From: DASWHK01 sp036398215
GTDB lineage: Bacteria > Acidobacteriota > UBA890
NCBI GenBank assembly: GCA_036398215.1
Contig: DASWHK010000260.1
Coordinates: forward strand, 1-12,463
DNA: 12,463 nt
Direction of reading: 5' to 3'
The notes beneath the pieces are model-generated. The model had not been told where the DNA came from. It searched no databases and saw nothing but the letters and a program-made list of their open reading frames with translations. The translations under genes and the position numbers were made by a program. Below are positions 6,039 to 11,179 of this stretch, piece after piece. How positions within the stretch are numbered: position 1 is the stretch's first letter; every line of letters begins with the position of its first letter.

Positions 6039-7075
6039 CACGGCCGTTCCCCGCTCTCGTTGCTCCTTGAAATCGATGTCGACGGCGTCATCGTCGTGGC
6101 CCGCTCCTGCATCCGCAGATAGCGGCGGGCCATCGACGGGTCCGCCAACGCCTGGCTCTCCGCGGCTGCCAGGCGGGCGACGAGCGACAGGGAAGCCAGC
6201 GCGTGCCCGACGAACGCCGGGCTCGGACGCGGCCCGCAAATCACCTCGATCCCCGCCGACGGCCCGTCGCCGTTGGCGTCCACCGAGGCGCGGACCATGC
6301 GCACGCTGCCGCCGGCGGCCAGCAGCAGGCGCGCCAGCGCCGCTCGGCTCGGCGGTTTCAGCGGTCCGCATCCCAGCAGCTCGGCGCGGGCCCGAAGGCC
6401 GCCGGCCCGCGCCGACAGGCGGGCGCTGAGCGGCGTCCGGGTCGACTCGAGCTGCACGATGCAGCCATCGTCGTCGTGGCGCAGCGGTTGCCAGCCCGCT
6501 TCGGCACACAGCTCGGCGAGCTCGGCGCCAACCATCGCCGTCGCGGGGAGCGCATCCTCGGTTGCCGTCGCGCTCCGGCTCTCGGCCCGGTTCCTCCCCA
6601 TCGAGGTCGCGGCAGTGGATACAGGACGTGGGATATCTCCCACCCTTTCCGAAACCTCGGCCATGAAAGCCGCCGCCGTCTCGCGCTGATTCCCGGCGCC
6701 GGCCGGCGACAGCAAGATGACGCCGCGCTCGAACCCGGCGCAGGCGGCGGCGAGCTGCTCGAGGCAGTCGGCGTCGGTCTCGACGGGGGCCTCGGCGCGC
6801 AGCTGCGGCTGCCCGGTCATCGGATCGAGGGCGAGCTTGGCGAGGCCCGGCAACGCGGCATTGGCCGCCAGCATCTCCCAGTGGGAGGCGAACTCGGCCG
6901 CCGGGCCCGGGATGGTCGCGAGGCACAGCCAGCCGCCGCCGAGGCGGGCCTCGGCCGGCAGGCGCCGGCCGTTGGCGATCGTGAACCGCCATGTCCCCAT
7001 CGCGGTTTGCGCGACCGCGCCGGCGAGCTCCCGGAGGCGGGCGCTGATTGCCTTCTCCATCCTCGAGCGGCTCAT
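6038..7075 (-). CDS. Two-domain protein with CesT/YbjN chaperone-like halves (345 aa)
   Basis: I do not recognise a named family with certainty. The protein has two halves of similar style. About 40-140 contains LGGGWLCLATIPG, LAKLALDPMTGQPQLRAEAPVE and a helix ending FERGVILL; about 185-310 again shows a helix, a short strand set and SARAGGLRARAELL, with a final helical run. The 'L-x-L-D-P-x-x-G-x-x-x-L-R-A-E' strand pair followed by a C-terminal helix is typical of the type III secretion chaperone/YbjN fold; that is an inference from pattern. A Ser/Thr/Ala/Arg linker (about 145-180) joins the halves. The start at 7075 overlaps the E2 stop (ATGA) with no strong Shine-Dalgarno, so coupling is likely; Met6 is an alternative. 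Placement between E2 and modifier suggests a chaperone or adaptor for the modifier or its targets. Confidence 0.6.
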   Translation of the reverse strand: MSRSRMEKAISARLRELAGAVAQTAMGTWRFTIANGRRLPAEARLGGGWLCLATIPGPAAEFASHWEMLAANAALPGLAKLALDPMTGQPQLRAEAPVETDADCLEQLAAACAGFERGVILLSPAGAGNQRETAAAFMAEVSERVGDIPRPVSTAATSMGRNRAESRSATATEDALPATAMVGAELAELCAEAGWQPLRHDDDGCIVQLESTRTPLSARLSARAGGLRARAELLGCGPLKPPSRAALARLLLAAGGSVRMVRASVDANGDGPSAGIEVICGPRPSPAFVGHALASLSLVARLAAAESQALADPSMARRYLRMQERATTMTPSTSISRSNESGERP

Positions 7076-7707
7076 CGATCGACCCTGTGCCCGCCGCCGG
7101 GCGATGTGACGTCGAGCCGGCCGCTGGGCGACGCGACGTCGGGCCAGCCGTCAACCGACGCGACGTCGAGACCGCCGCCGGCCGGGTTGATCTGCAGCGC
7201 CAGCGCGCGGCGCTTGAGCGGTCGCCGGTCGACCGGCAGGCGATCGCGGTGACGGCGGGCCCAGGCGCAGGCGTCGGCGTTGAGGGCATCGTCCTCGCGC
7301 ATCGTCACCTTCTGGTAGGTGATGATCTCGAAGACCTGGTAGAGGAGATCGACGAGCGGCATGCCCGGCGCCAGCCGGCCGACGCAGATGAACGGCCCGC
7401 GATCGGAGATGTTCGGGTGGAAGACGTTCCGGGGACCCAGCCAGGTGACGACCTCGATCGGGTCGATCCGCCGCAGGTAGTCGGGGGGAAACGCGATGCC
7501 GACCTCGAAGCGATCGCTTTCCCGCACGGCGCCGTCCGCGGCGCGCACCAGGCCCTTGCAGCGGAAGCTCGCCAGGTAGAGCGATGCCGGCTGGGCGCCG
7601 ATCGGGACCAGCTCGAGCAGGTCGCTGGCGGCCGCCAGCGCGGCGCCTTCGGCCTCCTGGTGGACCAGAAAGGCCCGCAGCACCGGATCGAGGTTCACGG
7701 GTTCCAT
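7072..7707 (-). CDS. E2-like ubiquitin-conjugating enzyme (UBC fold, 211 aa)
   Basis: E2 enzymes accept the activated modifier from E1 on a cysteine and pass it to a lysine. The UBC core spans about 8-155: the strand meander (LYLASFRCKGLVRA), the FPPDYLRRIDPIEVVTWL strand with the conserved Pro-Pro, His97-Pro98-Asn99 in NVFHPNI, and Cys108 in FICVGRL about ten residues later. That is the canonical HPN-to-Cys arrangement. Helices follow (VDLLYQVFEIITYQKV; DDALNADACAWARRH). Residues 175-211 are a nine-residue tandem repeat tail with no expected function in catalysis. The start at 7707 is one base after the E1 stop, with AGGAG (7715-7719) 7 nt upstream; the frame extends to 7740 but lies there inside E1. 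Its stop overlaps the next gene by ATGA. High certainty for family; the partner modifier is inferred. Confidence 0.9.
   Translation of the reverse strand: MEPVNLDPVLRAFLVHQEAEGAALAAASDLLELVPIGAQPASLYLASFRCKGLVRAADGAVRESDRFEVGIAFPPDYLRRIDPIEVVTWLGPRNVFHPNISDRGPFICVGRLAPGMPLVDLLYQVFEIITYQKVTMREDDALNADACAWARRHRDRLPVDRRPLKRRALALQINPAGGGLDVASVDGWPDVASPSGRLDVTSPGGGHRVDR
7102..7182 (-). repeat. 27-bp minisatellite at the E2 C-terminus
   Basis: Three 27-bp units (7102-7128, 7129-7155, 7156-7182) encode nine-residue copies of the type SPSGRLDVT. They follow the last helix of the UBC domain and run almost to the stop codon. Confidence 0.8.
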
Positions 7708-7708
7708 G

Positions 7709-8980
7709 TCAGTTCTCCTGGTCCAATTCCCGCCGCCCACTGCGGATCTCGAAGTGACGAGCGCTTCGGGCGCCGGCCAGCGTGAAGACCTCGCCGTCGC
7801 GGAAGCCGAGCCCGTGCAGCGAGCGGCGGCGCAATCGTTCCGGAAGCGAAGCCGGCGCCAGCGTCAGCGCGCGATCGAAGGCGGCCGGGCGAAGCGCCGC
7901 CCCGCAACGCCCGCAGCGGCGGCGACCGGCGGCAAGGGAAACCTCCAAGCGCAGCAGCGTGCGATTCTCGCCGCACGCCGGGCAAACCAGCCGGCGCACG
8001 AAGCGCGAGGCCGCGACGCTGAGCCGCAACCCGCCGCCGTCGTCGAGACCGGCGCCGAGCGCCAGCACGTCGTCGAGCGATATCCGGCGCGGCCGGTTGG
8101 CGAGGGGCTCGATGGTCCACGGCCGGTGATCGCCGAAACGGCAATCGCCACGACGCGGCAAGCGGACGACGCGATGGCGGTGGTGGGCGGCGTCGATCAG
8201 CAAGCGCGAGCCCGCCAGGGTGGCAGGTCCGCTTGCCGGCCGGCCGGCCACGCCGGCGCTGGTCACGCCGGCGCCGCCGGCGAGCAACTGCGCCGCTTCG
8301 ATTGCCTGCAATGCCGCCGCCAGCGCCCCGAGGCTTGCCGGCGCTGCGGTCGGCGGCGGCTCGCCTGCCGGCGCTGCGGCCGGCGGCGGCTCGCCTGCCG
8401 GCGCTCCGGCCGGCGGCGGCTCGCTTGCCGGAGCTGCGGCTGGCGGAGGCTCGGTCGGCGGCGGCTCGTCGACGGCGCCGGAGCAAGGGTACGCCTGCTC
8501 GAGCTCCCGGTAATCGCGCTCGTCCCAGGCGCATTCGAGGCATGCCGCCTCGTCGCCCGGAGCGTAGACGTCGAGACGCGCCAGCAAGCCGGCGCCGTCG
8601 ACGCCGGCATCGACCCAGGTCACGCCGAGCCGGCGCGCCACCTCGTTGACCCACTGCCGGGCGCGCCGCGAATCGAGACCGGCGAGAACGAGATCGCCGC
8701 GCAGGGCCCCCCACGGTAGCCGCTCGATATCGGCGTGGAGCCCCTGCACGTCGAGGTGTGGGGCGATGCGCCGCAGCCGGCGCGCTTGCACCGTCGCCTT
8801 TCGCCGGCCCACGTCGGCCGGCAGGATGGCCTGGCTGGCGATGTCTTTGGCCTCGTAGACGCCCCGATCGATGAGCAGCACGCTGCCGACCTCCGGCAGG
8901 CGACCGAGATGGGGCACCAGGTGGGAGCCGATGTTGCCGCCGGCGCCGACCACCACCACGCGCTTCATCGTGGCGGTCAC
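7709..8980 (-). CDS. E1-like ThiF-family activating enzyme with C-terminal zinc ribbon (423 aa)
   Basis: It adenylates the modifier C-terminus and takes it as a thioester for the E2. A Rossmann-type nucleotide loop VVVVGAGGNIGSH (residues 8-20) is followed by LLIDRG (35-40), Lys61 and AGLDSRRARQWVNE (100-113), the D-x-R...N pattern of E1/MoeB/ThiF. Then come CLEC (147-150) and YPCSGA (164-169), where Cys166 is the best thioester candidate. A 10-residue Pro/Ala repeat (about 174-216) interrupts the domain before SLGALAAALQAIEAAQLL, the usual closing helix. The C-terminal part adds CPAC...CGRC (333-359), a zinc ribbon. GTG at 8980 is chosen: it overlaps the upstream stop (GTGA) and has GGAGG 4 nt upstream; ATG at 8968 is the alternative. 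One base separates it from E2. Family certain; substrate inferred from neighbours. Confidence 0.9.
   Translation of the reverse strand: MTATMKRVVVVGAGGNIGSHLVPHLGRLPEVGSVLLIDRGVYEAKDIASQAILPADVGRRKATVQARRLRRIAPHLDVQGLHADIERLPWGALRGDLVLAGLDSRRARQWVNEVARRLGVTWVDAGVDGAGLLARLDVYAPGDEAACLECAWDERDYRELEQAYPCSGAVDEPPPTEPPPAAAPASEPPPAGAPAGEPPPAAAPAGEPPPTAAPASLGALAAALQAIEAAQLLAGGAGVTSAGVAGRPASGPATLAGSRLLIDAAHHRHRVVRLPRRGDCRFGDHRPWTIEPLANRPRRISLDDVLALGAGLDDGGGLRLSVAASRFVRRLVCPACGENRTLLRLEVSLAAGRRRCGRCGAALRPAAFDRALTLAPASLPERLRRRSLHGLGFRDGEVFTLAGARSARHFEIRSGRRELDQEN
8341..8460 (-). repeat. 30-bp minisatellite inside the E1-like gene
   Basis: Four 30-bp units begin at 8341, 8371, 8401 and 8431 and encode EPPPAAAPAG-type decapeptides. 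The array lies just after the candidate catalytic cysteine motif YPCSGA and before the closing helix of the ThiF domain. Confidence 0.88.
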
Positions 8981-9510
8981 AGGTCCTCCGGGCTCCAGCT
9001 GAAGCTGGCGTTCTCGAGCTCCGTGGGCTGCGCGCAGAGGGCACAGGTCTCGGCGTAGCTCCAGCACGGCAGCTCTGCGGACTGGTGGTGCCAGATGCCG
9101 CAGCCCGGGCAGCGCACGGCGTCGCCGCCGTCGGCAAGGTCCTGCCGGCAGCGCGGGCAGAACTTCGGCTGGCCGCCGCCGCTGAAGGCCTCGACGCGCG
9201 GCAGGCTCTCGGCGCCGAAGAAGACCGAAGTGCCGTTGACGCGGATCTCGTCGCCGTCCTGCAGCAGGCGCATCCCGCCGAGCGGTCGCAGCCCGTTGAT
9301 ACGGACGTCGGCGCCGAAGCGGGCGATCAGGCACCAGCCGCCTCGCTCGCCGGACAGCGGGCTCACGAGGACGAGCGTCGAGCCGCCGGCGGCCTCGGCC
9401 CGGCGCCCGGGGGCGGGGCGCGGCGGAGACACGCTGAGGTCCACGGCCCGCTCGGCGAGCGGCATCACCGACCACCCACCCGAATCGTCCTGCACCCACA
9501 CATGCGCCAT
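8977..9510 (-). CDS. FHA-like plus RING-like zinc protein, candidate E3 (177 aa)
   Basis: First gene of the presumed operon. Residues about 43-105 read like an FHA beta-sandwich: STLVLVSPLSG, then DVRINGLRPLGGMRLLQDGDEIRVNG, with the N-G-x-x-x-L and D-G-D-E-I features of FHA. The Gly-Arg...Ser-x-x-His phosphothreonine residues are not evident. Residues 118-159 hold eight potential zinc ligands: Cys118/121, Cys134/137, His141 or 142, Cys149 and Cys156/159. The WHH...CW pattern suggests a binuclear treble clef of the prokaryotic RING type described by Aravind and co-workers in E1/E2/Ubl neighbourhoods. Such domains are predicted E3 ligases; that role is inference. The start is ATG at 9510 with GGGAGAGAG just upstream; TTG at 9513 is less likely. 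Its stop overlaps the E1-like start (GTGA). A simple double zinc ribbon is the alternative. Confidence 0.75.
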   Translation of the reverse strand: MAHVWVQDDSGGWSVMPLAERAVDLSVSPPRPAPGRRAEAAGGSTLVLVSPLSGERGGWCLIARFGADVRINGLRPLGGMRLLQDGDEIRVNGTSVFFGAESLPRVEAFSGGGQPKFCPRCRQDLADGGDAVRCPGCGIWHHQSAELPCWSYAETCALCAQPTELENASFSWSPEDL

Positions 9511-9767
9511 CAACTCTCTCTCCCATGGCCCGCGGGCGACTCGCTCCAGCCAGCCTCCGAGGCGTTTGGCCGGCGGCGCTTCGGCCCGGTGACCGGCAAG
9601 TCGCCGGGTCGCACCGGGTGGCGGCCGACCTCAACGTCCAGGAATAGCGAGATCCGTGCCAGGGCCGATTGGGGCGGGCTGCGTCGGCGAGAAACGCCGT
9701 CTGGACGCCCGCCACGCACGCTTCGGGCGCCTCATGCCGGTCGAGCCGCTTGGCGCGTGCGGCGTGT

Positions 9768-9830
9768 GACGGCGAGTAAGGCCGTCGAGTTGTGTCGTTA
9801 CTCAACGGGCGGACGCTGGGCCTCGACGGC
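9768..9830. repeat. Nested inverted repeats upstream of the toxin-antitoxin pair
   Basis: GCCGTCGAG (9781-9789) and CTCGACGGC (9822-9830) are a perfect 9-bp inverted repeat with a 32-nt spacer. GACGGC (9768-9773) can alternatively pair with GCCGTC (9781-9786), and GAGTAA (9774-9779) with TTACTC. Competing hairpins or a protein site are possible, but in GC-rich DNA chance is not excluded. Confidence 0.35.
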
Positions 9831-9840
9831 TCGCCGAAAG

Positions 9841-9889
9841 GTTGACCAGGTTGACCCGGGATGACATGCTTTGAGTTGACGCGGTTGAC
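9841..9889 (+). promoter_or_regulatory. Two spaced pairs of GTTGAC, putative antitoxin operator
   Basis: GTTGAC occurs at 9841, 9850, 9875 and 9884: two pairs, each with 9-bp periodicity, 34 bp apart. They end 18 bp before the antitoxin start. Direct repeats at the promoter are what an autoregulating helix-turn-helix antitoxin would bind. The binding role is inferred. Confidence 0.5.
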
Positions 9890-9907
9890 TTCGAGCCTTG
9901 GCCTTGG

Positions 9908-10498
9908 ATGAGCCAATCGAAACCCGCCGCAAGACGGAGAGTTCTTTCCTTGGACGAAATGAGCCCATCGAGGCCCGCTTCAAAGCGTGGGGAGTCCTAC
10001 ATCGAACGCCTCGTGGAAGCCTTCGAGCACGAGGTGCGCGAGCGAGACCCCAACGGCCAGGCGCTCGCGCGCCTAGAAGACATCGATGGGACCGCCGCCG
10101 TCGCCGCCCGGCTCGTCGTCGACACCGGGGAGCAGTGGCGGAAGCACCTGGGCGGCTTCTACGACACCGAGACGGTGCGGCGCCTTCTCGGATCCATCGA
10201 CAAGCCGGTCTCCAAGCAGGCCGTCTCGAAGCGCCGCGGGCTGCTGGCCCTGCGGACGGGCTCCCATCGCGTCGTGTACCCGAGCTTCCAGTTCGTGGAC
10301 GGCCGGCTGGTCGAGGGCCTCGATGAGGTTCTCGACGCGCTCGATGAGCGACTCGTGTCCCGCTGGACCGTGGCGTCGTGGCTGGTATCGGAGAACCCGG
10401 AGCTGGGCGGCGGGCGCCCGATCGCCGTTCTCGCGGAAGGGCACACGGCTCCCGTCGTCGTCGCCGCTCGCTCCTGGGCGCGCTCGCTCTCCGCGTAG
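9908..10498 (+). CDS. ParS/Xre-like antitoxin with toxin-binding C-terminus (196 aa)
   Basis: Antitoxin of a RES-type pair: it would bind and neutralise the downstream toxin and repress its own promoter. Residues about 83-130 look like a helix-turn-helix: FYDTETVRRLLG, then KQAVSKRRGLLALRTGSHRVVYPSFQF. Residues about 152-192 (WTVASWLVSENPELGGGRPIAVLAEG) match the C-terminal ParS/MbcA-like toxin-binding region, with the typical 'P-x-L-x-G-x-x-P-I-x-x-L-A-x-G'. The N-terminal 45 residues are basic and probably disordered. The start at 9908 lacks a clear Shine-Dalgarno; ATG at 9959 (MSPSRPASKR) is an alternative and is also weak. It lies 3 bp before the RES gene and divergent from the tagging operon. 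The pairing is clear; the exact antitoxin subfamily is not. Confidence 0.78.
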   Translation: MSQSKPAARRRVLSLDEMSPSRPASKRGESYIERLVEAFEHEVRERDPNGQALARLEDIDGTAAVAARLVVDTGEQWRKHLGGFYDTETVRRLLGSIDKPVSKQAVSKRRGLLALRTGSHRVVYPSFQFVDGRLVEGLDEVLDALDERLVSRWTVASWLVSENPELGGGRPIAVLAEGHTAPVVVAARSWARSLSA

Positions 10499-10501
10499 CC
10501 G

Positions 10502-11176
10502 GTGCCCCTCTCCCTTCCTCCCGAAGACGCCGAAGACCTTCGCTCGTTCCCTCAACCCGAGCCGCTGGTCGGCCCGGGCCGGCCGGACCTCTTCCGCATC
10601 TTTCGGCACCGCGATCCGGAAACTGGCCAGACACGCGGTCCTTTCCACTTCGCGTCCTGTCCCGGCGCGAACGATGCCCCGGGCGGGCGCTACGACCTGC
10701 CGGCCCCCGCTGGAGCCTGCTACCTGGCGCTCTCCCCGATCGGCGCCTGGCTCGAGGTCTTTCGCACCACACGCATCGTGGCAAGCGACGACGTTCGCCG
10801 GCGCCGCCTGCTCGCGACCCGACCGCCGCGCCGGATCCGAACCGCCGATCTCCTGGCCAAGAAGGCAAGGGCGTACGGCGTCACCGGCGAGATCCACACG
10901 CACGACGATCACTCGCTGCCGCGCGCCTGGGCGATGCGCCTCCACGAGGCGGGATTCCGGGCGCTGCTCGGGAAGGTGCGACACGACCCGGGCCTTCACG
11001 AGCGATCGCTCACGCTCCTCGACGTAGCCGGCGAGCACGAGCCGTACGGCTGGCGGTGGCACGCGGACGCGCGACCCCTGCACGATGCCGGCGAGCTCCT
11101 ATCGCGCGTGCAGGAATACGGATACCGGGTCCTCACGCCTCCCCACGACGTGGTGACCGATGAGATGGGGCGCTGA
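10502..11176 (+). CDS. RES-domain toxin (224 aa)
   Basis: RES toxins degrade or phosphorolyse NAD+ and stop growth when free of antitoxin. Visible family features: Arg32 in LFRIFRH, GPFHFASCP (47-54), the GGRYD block (61-65), Tyr74 in CYLA and Glu85 in AWLEVF. These give the Arg and Glu of the Arg-Glu-Ser name. The third residue is not obvious: the region expected to contain the Ser reads GFRALLGKVRHDPG (151-164) with no Ser. It may be displaced, or the enzyme may be altered. A GTG start at 10502 follows the antitoxin stop by 3 bp without a Shine-Dalgarno, so translation probably depends on coupling. Its 3' end faces the propeller gene with a gap of 3 bp and no terminator. The length is a little above a minimal RES toxin (about 150-170). 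Confidence 0.78.
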   Translation: MPLSLPPEDAEDLRSFPQPEPLVGPGRPDLFRIFRHRDPETGQTRGPFHFASCPGANDAPGGRYDLPAPAGACYLALSPIGAWLEVFRTTRIVASDDVRRRRLLATRPPRRIRTADLLAKKARAYGVTGEIHTHDDHSLPRAWAMRLHEAGFRALLGKVRHDPGLHERSLTLLDVAGEHEPYGWRWHADARPLHDAGELLSRVQEYGYRVLTPPHDVVTDEMGR

Positions 11177-11179
11177 TTC

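Larger units (their letters stand above)
9511..9907. other. Intergenic region between divergent operons
   Basis: This 397-bp spacer separates the minus-strand tagging operon from the plus-strand toxin-antitoxin pair and must hold both promoters. On the plus side, TTGACC (9842-9847) and CATGCT (9865-9870), 17 bp apart, could be a -35/-10 pair. No convincing promoter was found for the minus operon. A minus-strand frame from GTG 9719 to TGA 9510 overlaps the next ATG (TGATG) but is Arg/Pro-rich and lacks recognisable domains. Confidence 0.5.

Noticed and set aside
5988..7289. A 433-codon minus-strand frame across the CesT-like and E2 genes
   Set aside because: Arg/Ala/Pro-rich out-of-frame product with no motifs; only its last 16 codons, which start at their own ATG, are kept as a possible mini-ORF.
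2052..8460. Tandem repeats as CRISPR arrays
   Set aside because: Units abut without unique spacers, are in frame with coding sequence, and differ from one gene to the next.
9510..9719. 69-codon minus-strand frame ending in TGATG at the start of the FHA-RING gene
   Set aside because: The overlap is suggestive, but the product is Arg/Pro-rich without recognisable structure and the GTG start has no clear support; conservation would be needed.
9910..9978. Imperfect 18-bp direct repeat (9910-9927 and 9961-9978) around the two possible antitoxin starts
   Set aside because: Only two copies, about 15 of 18 bases alike, inside coding sequence; probably chance.
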